From Labilibaculum sp041595635 (lineage in GTDB: Bacteria > Bacteroidota > Bacteroidia > Bacteroidales > Marinifilaceae), in contig NZ_JBFHJW010000016.1 in assembly GCF_041595635.1 (NCBI RefSeq), positions 1-64,000 of the forward strand: DNA of 64,000 nt, read 5' to 3'. The notes under the pieces are model-generated. The model had not been told where the DNA came from. It saw only the letters and a list, made by a program, of their open reading frames with translations, and made no database searches. Both the position numbers and the translations under genes were made by a program. Positions 41,781 through 50,978 of the stretch are shown here, piece after piece (position 1 is the first letter of the stretch; each line of letters opens with the position of its first letter).

Positions 41781-42080
41781 AAAGGTAAATATTTACTCCT
41801 CGAAGATAAGTATTTTATGAATATCTGAATGTTACCTATTTCATAATTTTTTAAAGAGGAAAGAATCTTATTGCAAGTAATTATTTCTGATTATGATTTG
41901 TTATATGCTAGTGGATATGGGGCTTGTAAGTAAATATTTATTTTTAAAAGATTGTTGTGTAATGTTTTGTATATATCGCCTTACAATTGTTTTTCGATTA
42001 AAAAAATAAATTTTGTTTAGCAGATTAAATAAATTTTGACATCTTTACGAACCCATTATAATTTATCAAATATATTTCAA
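41781..42080. promoter_or_regulatory. Divergent promoter region between DUF4105 and histidine kinase genes
   Basis: A perfect 12-base palindrome GTAAATATTTAC lies at 41785-41796, four bases before the DUF4105 start. A near copy, GTAAATATTTAT, lies at 41930-41941. The pair could be operators for one regulator of both transcripts. No clear -33/-7 pair is visible. Confidence 0.45.
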
Positions 42081-44153
42081 ATGCGAAGGCTTTTTTTCTT
42101 CCTTTTATTGATCTGTCAGTTCTTTTCTGCCAATACAACTGTTTTAAACCGCGATAGTCTGAGAATAATATTGGGATCCCAACAGGGTTTACAATACTTA
42201 GTTTCTGTTTATCAGTTAGGTGAAGATTATTTGAATGATTTTCCCGATTCTACAATTTATTGTGCCGATGAAATTTTAAGTGTCGTAGATACTTGCTCTG
42301 ATTCCCTTGCTGTTGTAAAAGCATACTATTTAAAAGGACAAGGGTTTTATCGTAAAAGTGATTATTTGAATTCTATAAAGAACTTGAAAAAAGCAATCAC
42401 ATATTGTGATAAAAGCCAAGAGAAAGAAAAAGCCGATTGTTATAATGTTATGGGTAATTCACTGACTAAATCAGATAATTACAAGCTCTCTCTTAGTTCT
42501 TATTTTTCTAGTTTACACATTCGTAATTCATTAGGCGATAGTTTACCTATCTCTGCTTCCTTAAATAATATTGGGAATGTTTTTTTTGAGATGGAAGACT
42601 ATAAAAAAGCGTTGGAATATTATGAAAAATCCATGAGCATAAAAGAAAAACAGAATGATGTAGTGAGTGTGTCCATTCTTCAGACGAACCTAGGAAATGT
42701 GTATCATAAATTGAATAATGAAAAAGATGCTTTATCCTACTATATGAAGGCATTAAATCTGATTGATAAAGAAGAGGATCTTGTCTGGAAATCTGTTCTG
42801 CTCGAAAATATTGGACAGTTATTTCTCGATCGAGGAGAAATTAGTAAATGTTTGGATTATTACCAATTGGCACTGAATGAAGCGGAGAAAAGAGATGATA
42901 AAGTTTCATTGGCAAGTGTGAAATCATCTTTAGCTATTGCTTATTTAAAAAAGAAGGAGTACGATATAGCAGTAATCAATTTTGAAGAGGCTTTGAGTAT
43001 AGCTAAAGATATTGGTATGCGTAAGGTTGAATTGGATTGTTACTATTATATGTCTGACTTGTATGTACAAACAAAGAATTACAAAAAAAGTATCGCTTAT
43101 TTTAGGCTTTATGATGACATGCGGGCGCGAATAAATAAAGAAAATAATAGTAAAGAGATTGCTGAGTTTCAGGCTAAATTTCAGGCTGAAAAAATGGATG
43201 CCGAAAATGAAATTTTGAAACAAAAAAATATCATTCAGAAATTGGAGTTACACAAACAGAAAAGCCAAAATATCTTTTTAGTTTGTATAGGTTTGCTTAT
43301 TATAAGCCTGCTTATTTATCTGATTTATATTACCAGAGTAAGGGCAAAACTTTATAAAATTCTCAGTAAGAAAAATGCTATTATATCTGAGAATAATAAT
43401 AGTCTTACAAAACTAATTGCCACAAAAGATAAGTTTTTATCAATTATTGCACACGATTTAAAAAACCCATTTAATACTGTTCTTGGCTTTACCGATTTGA
43501 TCATTTATCGGTTTGATGAATTGGACGATGAAAAAAGGCTTGAATATATTAAAATTGTGAACAAGTCTGCTTTGCAAGGTTCTTTATTGCTTAATAATTT
43601 GCTTACATGGTCGAGATCACAAATGGGTGTTCTTAAATACAATCCTCAGTATTTCGCTATTAGCGAGATTGTTCAGGAAGAATTGGAAGGGCTCGAAGGA
43701 AAGGCTTTAACTAAAGGAATTACTTTGCACTTAGAGATAATAGATAATTTGATGGTTAGTGCTGATCCGAATATGATTCGAACAGTACTAAGAAATTTGG
43801 GGAATAATGCCATCAAATTTACAAAAGAAAAAGGAAGGGTTGTTTTTTCAATTCGAGCTCGGAATGGTAAGGCAATAATCTCGGTTAAAGATAATGGTAT
43901 TGGCTTGAATATTAATGAACAATCAAAATTATTTCACCTCGATTCTAATCACTCTAGACCCGGAACAATGGGGGAGAGAGGAACTGGTTTAGGTTTGATA
44001 TTGTGTAAGGATTTTGTGGAGAAAAATGGAGGCCAAATCGGACTTACAAGTCAGGAAGATATTGGAAGTGAATTTTGGTTTTCACTTTCTTTAAGTAAAG
44101 AGCAAAAAAAATCCTCTATCCCATTAAGGATAGAGGAGGCGATGCAAGTGTGA
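42081..44153 (+). CDS. TPR-domain sensor histidine kinase
   Basis: A 690-residue sensor kinase. The signal/anchor (MRRLFFFLLLICQFFSANTT) is followed by about eight TPR-like repeats in a periplasmic domain (CYNVMGNSLTKSDNYKLS, then ALEYYEKSMSIKEKQNDVVS). A coiled coil and one membrane helix follow at about 396-416. The kinase core has SIIAHDLKNPFNTVLGF with His near residue 457, the N box RNLGNNAIKFT, VKDNGIGLN and GTGLGLILCKDFV. I chose ATG 42081 because the upstream frame lacks a signal peptide. It has no adjoining response regulator. Its last codons lie inside the terminator of the convergent lolA gene. Confidence 0.88.
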   Translation: MRRLFFFLLLICQFFSANTTVLNRDSLRIILGSQQGLQYLVSVYQLGEDYLNDFPDSTIYCADEILSVVDTCSDSLAVVKAYYLKGQGFYRKSDYLNSIKNLKKAITYCDKSQEKEKADCYNVMGNSLTKSDNYKLSLSSYFSSLHIRNSLGDSLPISASLNNIGNVFFEMEDYKKALEYYEKSMSIKEKQNDVVSVSILQTNLGNVYHKLNNEKDALSYYMKALNLIDKEEDLVWKSVLLENIGQLFLDRGEISKCLDYYQLALNEAEKRDDKVSLASVKSSLAIAYLKKKEYDIAVINFEEALSIAKDIGMRKVELDCYYYMSDLYVQTKNYKKSIAYFRLYDDMRARINKENNSKEIAEFQAKFQAEKMDAENEILKQKNIIQKLELHKQKSQNIFLVCIGLLIISLLIYLIYITRVRAKLYKILSKKNAIISENNNSLTKLIATKDKFLSIIAHDLKNPFNTVLGFTDLIIYRFDELDDEKRLEYIKIVNKSALQGSLLLNNLLTWSRSQMGVLKYNPQYFAISEIVQEELEGLEGKALTKGITLHLEIIDNLMVSADPNMIRTVLRNLGNNAIKFTKEKGRVVFSIRARNGKAIISVKDNGIGLNINEQSKLFHLDSNHSRPGTMGERGTGLGLILCKDFVEKNGGQIGLTSQEDIGSEFWFSLSLSKEQKKSSIPLRIEEAMQV
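44104..44137 (-). terminator. Terminator of the ftsK-lolA unit, inside the histidine kinase gene
   Basis: TCCTCTATCC at 44112-44121 pairs with GGATAGAGGA at 44128-44137 around a 6-base loop. The run of A at 44104-44111 is the T-tract of a minus-strand terminator. It is coded within the last 15 codons of the plus-strand kinase gene. Confidence 0.75.
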
Positions 44154-44157
44154 TTTT

Positions 44158-44799
44158 TTATCGCATATCGTTTACTTCTACTTCTGGATTTGATTTGGTG
44201 TCAAAAACAAAATAGTTATCGGCAAAAGTAAGATTAGGAGTGAAGCTTTTTAAAATAATACTTACATTATTTCCATCTTTACCAATTGATTGTAGCGATT
44301 CAATTTGATTTTTAGCTCGGTTTATTTTCAGGCGGATTGATGTAAATCCTTTTTCGGTATTATTTGGGAATAAATCGATCAAATCGTAGTCGGTATTATT
44401 AGCTTTTTCTTCTTTTACGTACTTAAAAGTATATCCTTTTTCATAAATCGAAAAAATAGTTGCAGGGTTCAATCCTTCTTCATCACCATCTTCTGGTTCA
44501 CTAATGTTTACCTCATTTACATCAACCAGATGTGAGTAAATTGTACTTCCATCAAAGTAAGTGTCTACTCCCATTAATTTAAGACGATATTTATCTTCTA
44601 GTAAAACAATAATTCCTTCGGATTTTTCATGAATATCTTCTTCATCATTATCCATTGAAAAAGTAAATTCGGCTTTTATACTTTTATATTCTTTATTTTT
44701 TGCTGAAACTTTATCCAAAATTGATTTGGCTTTGGTATCCTGCGCCGATAGGTTAAAACATACAATTCCAAGAAGAAGAAGGAGAAAGACTTTTTTCAT
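44158..44799 (-). CDS. LolA-like outer-membrane lipoprotein carrier protein
   Basis: A 213-residue periplasmic protein with a clear signal peptide (MKKVFLLLLLGIVCFNLSAQ). The mature part has the open beta-barrel pattern of LolA: LDKVSAKNKEYKSIKAEF, GIIVLLEDKYRLKLMGVDTY, DLIDLFPNNTEKGFTSIRL. LolA ferries lipoproteins across the periplasm to the outer membrane. It follows ftsK by 57 bases on the same strand, a pairing common in Bacteroidota. No LolB gene is known for this phylum, so the outer acceptor is unclear. Confidence 0.85.
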   Translation of the reverse strand: MKKVFLLLLLGIVCFNLSAQDTKAKSILDKVSAKNKEYKSIKAEFTFSMDNDEEDIHEKSEGIIVLLEDKYRLKLMGVDTYFDGSTIYSHLVDVNEVNISEPEDGDEEGLNPATIFSIYEKGYTFKYVKEEKANNTDYDLIDLFPNNTEKGFTSIRLKINRAKNQIESLQSIGKDGNNVSIILKSFTPNLTFADNYFVFDTKSNPEVEVNDMR

Positions 44800-44856
44800 T
44801 TTATCTGATTTTATTTAATATTCAATAACTCTATAATCAATAATTATGCCAGGTTT

Positions 44857-47271
44857 TTATTGGAGCACATCGCTTAACAGTTTTTCCAATGAGTACTCAT
44901 CCGAAATAAGAACTTGTCTTGCTTTACTTCCTTCAAATGGACCTACAATTCCTGCAGCTTCTAATTGGTCGATAATTCTTCCCGCTCTATTGTAACCAAT
45001 CGAAAATCGTCTCTGTATTCCAGAGGTAGAGCCTTGTTGCGATGAGACAACTAATTTAGCGGCTTCCTCGAAGAGAGCATCTCTTTTTTGCAAATCGATA
45101 TCTGTTGAGGTGTTTTCCGATGACTCTCCTGTGTATTCAGGTAAAAATAGGGCTGAAGGATAGGATTGCTGTTTTTGAATGAATTCGGTAACAGCTTCAA
45201 CTTCGGGCGTGTCTACGAATGCACATTGCACCCTTACTAGTTCGCTGGTTAGGGATATAAGCATGTCTCCACGACCAATTAACTGGTTTGCACCCGGACT
45301 ATCCAAAATAGTTCTGGAGTCAATCATTGAGGCCACCTTAAAAGCGATTCTAGCTGGGAAATTGGCCTTAATTACGCCCGTAATAATATTGGTTGACGGA
45401 CGCTGTGTGGCAATAATCATATGAATTCCAATGGCACGAGCTAATTGAGCAATACGCGCAATTGGCGTTTCTACCTCTTTGCCGGCAGTCATAATTAAAT
45501 CAGCAAATTCATCAATAATCACAACAATATAAGGAAGGTAACGATGGCCGTTTTCGGGATTTAAATTTCGTTTTACAAACTTGGTATTGTATTCTTTTAT
45601 ATTTCGTGCATGTGCTTTTTTTAGTAAATCATATCTGGAATCCATTTCAATACACAAAGAATTTAAGGTGGCAATTACCTTGTGGATATCCGTAATGATT
45701 GGTTCTTCTTCATCGGGTAGTTTGGCTAAGAAATGTTTTTCGATGGTAGAGTAGATGCTTAATTCTACCTTTTTAGGATCAATAAGAACAAATTTTAGCT
45801 GCGATGGATGTTTTTTGTATAGTAAGGATGTGATTATTGCATTCAACCCAACCGATTTACCTTGTCCGGTTGCCCCAGCCACCAAAAGGTGTGGCATTTT
45901 GGTCAAGTCGAGAGTATAAGTTTCGTTCGAGATTGTTTTGCCAAGAGCAACGGGAAGTGCATGTTTCGATTCCTGGAATTTTTTGGATGAAATAATGTTT
46001 TTCATCGATACAATTTCTGGGGCCCGATTAGGAACTTCGATACCTATGGTGCCTTTTCCTGGAATTGGAGCGATAATTCGGATTCCCAAAGCTGATAAGC
46101 TTAGGGCAATATCATCTTCCAAATTTTTAATTTTTGAAATACGTACGCCTGGAGCTGGTACAATTTCATACAAAGTAATTGTAGGGCCAATTGTTGCTTT
46201 TATTTGAGTGATCTCTATCTTATAATGGCGAAGGGTTTCTACAATTTTATTTTTATTTGACTCTAGTTCATCTTTGCTCACACTTGAATTGCTGGACTGA
46301 TGAGCTTCTAATAAATTAATAGGAGGATATTTGTAATTGGAAAGATCGAGAGTAGGGTCAAAATCTTCCATGGGTGTATGCTTGATGTTTACAATTTCTT
46401 CTTGCTTACTTGCATTTTCAATTTTTAGTTCTAAGTCTTCTTTGGGTTTGTCGGCTTTTTTACTTTTTGTTTCAAGAATAATTTCTTCTTGAGGAGCAAA
46501 TTCTGCCTCTATAGGTAATTCTGTTTTGTCAATTTCAAGTTCCTTTTCGAGAGATGGAGTATTTAGACTATCGTCCTTTTCAAATTCTTCTTCTTCTTTT
46601 GTGTTGCATTCATTCACAGTATCAGAACTGTTTCCCTTATTGGAACTGACTTTTTCTTTTGACGCAAACATTCTCTTGAAAAAAGGAAGGAAGTTTTGAA
46701 AACCTATGGTAATTAAACTTAAAAAACTTAAGATAACGAGGAATAAAGTTCCGACATTTCCAATTAGTGATACCAACCATTCACTAATAAAATAGCCATG
46801 TATTCCACCTAAAAATAAAAAGGAGTGTGAGGTTGACTTTACAAATAAAAAGGACATTAATACAGAAAACCAAATGCAAAAAAACAAGGTGTAAATAATG
46901 GTTTTGCGGAGCGATTGTATTTTAACTCCCCATAATCGTAAAGATAAAACAACCATTAGGTAAAGAAAGGACAGGGAGGCAATTCCAAAGCCTTTGTTAA
47001 TTACCAAATTGGAAATATAGGCTCCAGTTTTTCCCGTCCAGTTTTCAACTCTAATTTTTGAGTCGGTGATTAATTCGAGCCATTTTAGATCTAATTTGCT
47101 TTGATCTGCTCCGCCGGTAAAAAAGAAGGATGCAAATGCTAAGCCGATGTAGATCGTAAACAGTGAAAGAGCAATTCCTAATAGAAACTTAGTTCTGTCA
47201 TCAGTAAAAAATTTGGGAGCCGAAAAGCGCGACTTAGCCTTGGAATTATTTGTTTTTTTTGTTTTAGCCAT
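44857..47271 (-). CDS. ftsK: DNA translocase FtsK/SpoIIIE
   Basis: An 804-residue motor that pumps chromosome ends across the division septum and activates Xer recombination. The N-terminal part has about four membrane helices (to residue about 190), followed by a charged linker with many Glu/Lys residues. The motor domain has Walker A GATGQGKSVGLNAIITSL, Walker B VVIIDEFADLIM and the TQRPSTNIITGVIKANFP region. A C-terminal winged-helix gamma domain (RRFSIGYNRAGRIIDQLEA) reads orientation signals. I chose ATG 47271; the upstream frame adds only five residues. A Xer recombinase is 8 kb away. Confidence 0.96.
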   Translation of the reverse strand: MAKTKKTNNSKAKSRFSAPKFFTDDRTKFLLGIALSLFTIYIGLAFASFFFTGGADQSKLDLKWLELITDSKIRVENWTGKTGAYISNLVINKGFGIASLSFLYLMVVLSLRLWGVKIQSLRKTIIYTLFFCIWFSVLMSFLFVKSTSHSFLFLGGIHGYFISEWLVSLIGNVGTLFLVILSFLSLITIGFQNFLPFFKRMFASKEKVSSNKGNSSDTVNECNTKEEEEFEKDDSLNTPSLEKELEIDKTELPIEAEFAPQEEIILETKSKKADKPKEDLELKIENASKQEEIVNIKHTPMEDFDPTLDLSNYKYPPINLLEAHQSSNSSVSKDELESNKNKIVETLRHYKIEITQIKATIGPTITLYEIVPAPGVRISKIKNLEDDIALSLSALGIRIIAPIPGKGTIGIEVPNRAPEIVSMKNIISSKKFQESKHALPVALGKTISNETYTLDLTKMPHLLVAGATGQGKSVGLNAIITSLLYKKHPSQLKFVLIDPKKVELSIYSTIEKHFLAKLPDEEEPIITDIHKVIATLNSLCIEMDSRYDLLKKAHARNIKEYNTKFVKRNLNPENGHRYLPYIVVIIDEFADLIMTAGKEVETPIARIAQLARAIGIHMIIATQRPSTNIITGVIKANFPARIAFKVASMIDSRTILDSPGANQLIGRGDMLISLTSELVRVQCAFVDTPEVEAVTEFIQKQQSYPSALFLPEYTGESSENTSTDIDLQKRDALFEEAAKLVVSSQQGSTSGIQRRFSIGYNRAGRIIDQLEAAGIVGPFEGSKARQVLISDEYSLEKLLSDVLQ

Positions 47272-47396
47272 TGAATATTTTTTCAATTTTCACAAAATTC
47301 TATTGCTTTAGAATTTATGTAAAAGTAATAAAAATGGCATTTAAAAACCACAGGATTATGGCTCAGTAAAAAGATAAGTTTGAAAAGGCTTGATAC

Positions 47397-48077
47397 TTAA
47401 TTAAAATCGACGATGTATTTTTTTAATGTTTTTAAATCCGAAAACTTATATTCCTCTGGAATATCGAATTCCTCTTCCTTAACGGCATTTAGATTTACCG
47501 ATTGTGCCGTGAATTTGGTTCTAACCTTATTCATGCTTGTTTCAAATTCCATAAGAACACCCGGAATTTGATACAAAGGAGTATTTCGATTGGGTGATTT
47601 TAGTCCAATTTCTAAAGTATAAAACACATTTATTTGTGTCTTATTTGCATCATTAAAATAGACCTTTGCCTGCTTGCATTTGTAGCCAGCTATTTGCTTT
47701 GTCGAATCAATGTATTCTATCTTATGAGGCGTTTTTTGATTGTAAACAAAAGCAATTTCATCTTTTGGGAATTCGTAACTTAGTTTGTTACTCAGGACTT
47801 TAAGTAAAATGTTGCTTTTTTCGTTTTCGTATTTTGAAATGAATTTGGTACTAAAAAAACCCAAATAGCCTTCCGAGATTAAACAGATGTTATCATCTTT
47901 AAAAAGTAATTCTACTTTATTTGGAAGAAGGGCAATGATTGGGTTCTCCTTTTCAGTTGAAAAATAACTAACAGAATAGGTAATTATCCCTTCATTAATT
48001 TTATTGTTGGGGTCTGATTTTGAATTGCAAGCCCAGAATGCAAATAAAATTAAAATTATAGATAAACCTTTCTTCAT
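47397..48077 (-). CDS. Lipoprotein, GLPGLI-like family
   Basis: A 226-residue lipoprotein (signal MKKGLSIILILFAFWAC with lipidated Cys17). The mature part is all-beta, and the segment YQIPGVLMEFET resembles the GLPGLI-family motif found in exported proteins of Bacteroidota of unknown function. Another mark is GIITYSVSYFSTE near the N-terminus. It lies upstream of ftsK on the same strand with a 125-base gap. Function is unknown; the family is thought to be envelope-associated. The N-terminal acidic residues after the lipobox are moderate, so the membrane side is uncertain. Confidence 0.65.
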   Translation of the reverse strand: MKKGLSIILILFAFWACNSKSDPNNKINEGIITYSVSYFSTEKENPIIALLPNKVELLFKDDNICLISEGYLGFFSTKFISKYENEKSNILLKVLSNKLSYEFPKDEIAFVYNQKTPHKIEYIDSTKQIAGYKCKQAKVYFNDANKTQINVFYTLEIGLKSPNRNTPLYQIPGVLMEFETSMNKVRTKFTAQSVNLNAVKEEEFDIPEEYKFSDLKTLKKYIVDFN

Positions 48078-48612
48078 AAACGATGGATTTTGTTTGTGAG
48101 TTGATAACTGAAACTAATAGCGGCTTTATAAATGGCAAATTGAACTGGTTAAATGTAGGAAAACATTGGGAAATTTAAATACTAAATTCATACATCTTAC
48201 ATGAAGCTTATGCATCTTTTTATGAATGCCGCCTATTTGCCCTGTTATATTCCATTGCTCATGATACGAAGAATTAGTGTTCAGGTTCCGTAAATGATAA
48301 AAACTAAATGAAATAGTTGAATTTTTTTGTTGAAGATTGTTTTTGTACTACTTGATCATATCGCCTTTTTGAACTAAAAAGTAAACATAACTACAAATAT
48401 TGATGTGTCAAGATGAGTGGATATTGTTTCAGTATTGATTGCTTTGAATTTCATGTATTTAGAGACTAGATTAGTGAACAGTAAAAATAGATAGTCTGTA
48501 AGTGGTTGAATAACAGATGATGGTTGAGTTTTAAAAAAAATGTTTTTTTGTTGTTTTGTGATTATTTTTTCTAGATTTGCAATGAGTGAAGAAAAACATA
48601 AATGCCAAAGTA
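48078..48612. other. Long intergenic region with the arcC promoter
   Basis: About 500 bases with no gene. Near the right end, TAGATTTG at 48572-48579 is a good -7 element; TTTG at 48547-48550 is 21 bases upstream of it. Together they make a typical Bacteroidota promoter for arcC. The rest is AT-rich with no clear palindromes, arginine-type operators or riboswitch folds. Confidence 0.55.
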
Positions 48613-49593
48613 ATGGAGAATAAATTAGCAGTTGTCGCTTTAGGTGGAAATGCCTTGTTAAGAGGTTGTCAGAAAGGTACAGTAGCAGAACAGAATAAAA
48701 ATACGATTGATACCCTAGAGAACCTCATCTTTCTGATACAAGAAGGATACGATATTATTATTGCTCATGGCAATGGTCCTCAGGTAGGTAACATCTTAAT
48801 GAGGAATGATGCAGGTGAACAACTTTATAATATTCCACAAATGCCTTTGGATATTGATGTTGCTGATTCGCAAGGCGGAATTGGCTATATGATTGAACGC
48901 AATTTGCGCAATGTTTTAAAAAAGCACGGCATAGAAAAAGACGTTGTCACTCTGGTAAGTCAAGTTGTTGTTGATCGAAATGATGTCGCCTTTTTAAATC
49001 CGCTAAAGCGTGTAGGTAAAATTTACACCAAAGAAGAGGCTGATAAATTAAACATAGACAAAGGTTGGATTTTTAAAGAGGAAGTGAAAACAGAAGGTGG
49101 TTGGAGACGTGTTGTGCCCTCACCAAAACCAATTAGAGTTTTGAATGAAAAGGTAATTAATACATTGGCTCGTCAGGGAAATATTGTGATTACGGTTGGT
49201 GGTGGTGGAATCCCCGTTTCGGAAGATGAGAGTGGAAATCTTTGTCCGGTAGAAGCGGTGATCGATAAAGATCTTGCTTCGGCATTGATTGGTGCTCGTA
49301 TTAAAGCAGATGAATTCTATATTCTTACGGATGTTCCTTTTGTTTATCGCGATTTTAAGGGGCCTAATGAGAAAAAACTTGAATTTTTAAATCACAAGGA
49401 TACCATGAAATATTTGGAAGATGGTACCTTTGCCGAGGGATCGATGGCTCCAAAAATTCGTGCTTGTTTGAGTTTTATAGAAAATGGTGGAGGTAAATCT
49501 GTTATTACTGAAGCTACGAAACTAGTTGATAAATCTTATGGTACCAAGATTACAATGGAGTACGATGGGAATGATGTTGAGCATATTGGTTAA
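48613..49593 (+). CDS. arcC: Carbamate kinase
   Basis: ArcC transfers phosphate from carbamoyl phosphate to ADP, making ATP, CO2 and ammonia. The 326-residue product has ALGGNALL, IAHGNGPQVGNIL, VVGGGGIPV-type loops (TVGGGGIPV) and CPVEAVIDKDLASALI, typical of the amino-acid-kinase family. I chose ATG 48613; an upstream GTG would lie at the predicted transcription start. It sits 63 bases before the ornithine carbamoyltransferase gene, the order found in arginine/citrulline fermentation operons. An arginine deiminase gene is not present in the window. Confidence 0.95.
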   Translation: MENKLAVVALGGNALLRGCQKGTVAEQNKNTIDTLENLIFLIQEGYDIIIAHGNGPQVGNILMRNDAGEQLYNIPQMPLDIDVADSQGGIGYMIERNLRNVLKKHGIEKDVVTLVSQVVVDRNDVAFLNPLKRVGKIYTKEEADKLNIDKGWIFKEEVKTEGGWRRVVPSPKPIRVLNEKVINTLARQGNIVITVGGGGIPVSEDESGNLCPVEAVIDKDLASALIGARIKADEFYILTDVPFVYRDFKGPNEKKLEFLNHKDTMKYLEDGTFAEGSMAPKIRACLSFIENGGGKSVITEATKLVDKSYGTKITMEYDGNDVEHIG

Positions 49594-49622
49594 ATAAAGA
49601 TTATTACTATCAGATTATAATT

Positions 49623-49630
49623 ACTTTTGT
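49623..49630 (+). promoter_or_regulatory. Possible internal promoter before the carbamoyltransferase gene
   Basis: TACTTTTG matches TAnnTTTG 26 bases before ATG 49657. No -33 TTTG lies at the right distance, so the gene may be read mainly from the arcC promoter. Confidence 0.35.
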
Positions 49631-49656
49631 GATTGAAATTTTTAAAAATACATACC

Positions 49657-50658
49657 ATGTCTTTTAATTTAAGAAACAGAAACTTTTTAAAGTTGTTGGA
49701 TTTTACTCCAAAGGAAATACAATATTTGTTGGATCTTGCCAGAGATCTTAAAAGAGCGAAATATGCGGGGACTGAAGTGCAAACTATGAAAGGAAAGAAT
49801 ATTGCTTTAATATTCGAAAAATCGTCCACTCGTACTCGATGTTCATTTGAAACAGCCGCCTACGATCAAGGTGCACATGTTACCTATTTAGGTCCCTCCG
49901 GTTCCCAAATTGGTGTAAAAGAATCCATGGCCGATACAGCTCGTGTTTTAGGACGTATGTATGATGGAATTGAGTACCGTGGTTTTGGGCAAGCAATTGT
50001 TGAAGAGTTGGGAAAATTTGCAGGTGTTCCTGTTTGGAATGGGTTGACTGATGAATTTCATCCAACGCAAATCTTAGCTGACTTCTTAACCATGATGGAG
50101 CATTCAGATAAGCCTCTTAATCAGGTTGCCTTTGCTTATTTGGGCGATGCTCGCAATAATATGGCTAATTCCTTAATGGTTGGAGCCGCTAAGATGGGTA
50201 TGGATGTAAGAATTGTAGGACCAAAAAACCTTCAGCCAGAAGAAGCTTTGGTTGCTGATTGCATGGAAATAGCAAAAGAAACAGGTGCTAAAATTACCAT
50301 TACTGATGATGCTCAGGCTGGAGTTAAAGGTTGTGATTTCCTTTATACTGATGTATGGGTGTCGATGGGAGAACCTGATAAAGTATGGGAAGAAAGAATA
50401 GGAATTTTGAAGCCATATCAGGTAAATGCCGATTTAATGGCTGCTTCTGAAAACGATAATTGTAAATTTATGCATTGTTTGCCTGCCTATCACAACCGTG
50501 AGACTAAGGTTGGGGAAGATGTTTTTCAGAAATTTGGTATGGACGGTGTCGAAGTAACTGAAGAAGTTTTTGAGTCGTCTGCATCTATTGTATTCGATGA
50601 AGCTGAAAATAGATTGCATACAATTAAAGCGATAATGGTTGCCACTTTAGGAGCATAA
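49657..50658 (+). CDS. Ornithine carbamoyltransferase
   Basis: A 333-residue enzyme that interconverts ornithine plus carbamoyl phosphate with citrulline. The carbamoyl-phosphate site is STRTRCSFETAAYDQGA, the ornithine site includes HPTQILADFLTMM, and HCLPAYHN is the family closing motif. This is classical ornithine carbamoyltransferase, unlike the N-succinylornithine or N-acetylornithine types common in Bacteroidota. The adjoining carbamate kinase points to the catabolic role, with ATP made from citrulline. I chose ATG 49657, starting MSFNLRNRNFLKLLD. Catabolic versus biosynthetic use cannot be settled from sequence alone, so I leave the symbol blank. Confidence 0.95.
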   Translation: MSFNLRNRNFLKLLDFTPKEIQYLLDLARDLKRAKYAGTEVQTMKGKNIALIFEKSSTRTRCSFETAAYDQGAHVTYLGPSGSQIGVKESMADTARVLGRMYDGIEYRGFGQAIVEELGKFAGVPVWNGLTDEFHPTQILADFLTMMEHSDKPLNQVAFAYLGDARNNMANSLMVGAAKMGMDVRIVGPKNLQPEEALVADCMEIAKETGAKITITDDAQAGVKGCDFLYTDVWVSMGEPDKVWEERIGILKPYQVNADLMAASENDNCKFMHCLPAYHNRETKVGEDVFQKFGMDGVEVTEEVFESSASIVFDEAENRLHTIKAIMVATLGA

Positions 50659-50674
50659 GCCGATAATACTTATT

Positions 50675-50712
50675 AAAAAGGACGACTGATCAGTCGTCCT
50701 TTTTTTTTGTGC
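50675..50712 (+). terminator. Strong terminator after the carbamoyltransferase gene
   Basis: AAAGGACGACTG and CAGTCGTCCTTT form a self-complementary stem (50675-50704) around ATCA-type loop bases, followed by T-run. It lies 17 bases beyond the stop codon at 50658 and can also act toward the convergent FeoB-associated gene. Confidence 0.85.
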
Positions 50713-50767
50713 TTATGTTTTTAATAATTCAATTTTATACCATAAAAACAGGTTTTTTTAAATACTG

Positions 50768-50974
50768 CTAATTTTTAACATATGTTAAATTTTTGAGCTT
50801 GGGTAGTTGTTTTGTCGAGATTTTTCTTTTATTCAGTTCTCTTTTGAAATCGCAGCCACTGCAACCTCCGCCACAGCTCGATTTTTGTTTTGTAAATAGA
50901 TTTATGAAATGATACATCGTATATCCAAAAGCGAAAAGAACAATTAAATAGGTTATAAGTAATTGAAAGCTCAT
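50768..50974 (-). CDS. FeoB-associated Cys-rich membrane protein
   Basis: A 68-residue protein with one N-terminal membrane helix (QLLITYLIVLFAFGYTMYHF) and a cysteine-rich cytoplasmic loop (SSCGGGCSGCDF). Small proteins of this type follow feoB in many Bacteroidota and are annotated as FeoB-associated Cys-rich membrane proteins. It starts four bases after the feoB stop, so it is clearly in the same operon. The cysteines may bind Fe(II) or sense redox at the transporter mouth, which is inference. Confidence 0.85.
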   Translation of the reverse strand: MSFQLLITYLIVLFAFGYTMYHFINLFTKQKSSCGGGCSGCDFKRELNKRKISTKQLPKLKNLTYVKN

Positions 50975-50978
50975 AATT

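Noticed and set aside
42036..42080. Earlier start of the TPR histidine kinase
   Set aside because: It would put a polar stretch in front of a clear signal anchor that begins at ATG 42081.
48586..48612. GTG start of carbamate kinase
   Set aside because: It coincides with the predicted transcription start after TAGATTTG and adds residues foreign to the family.
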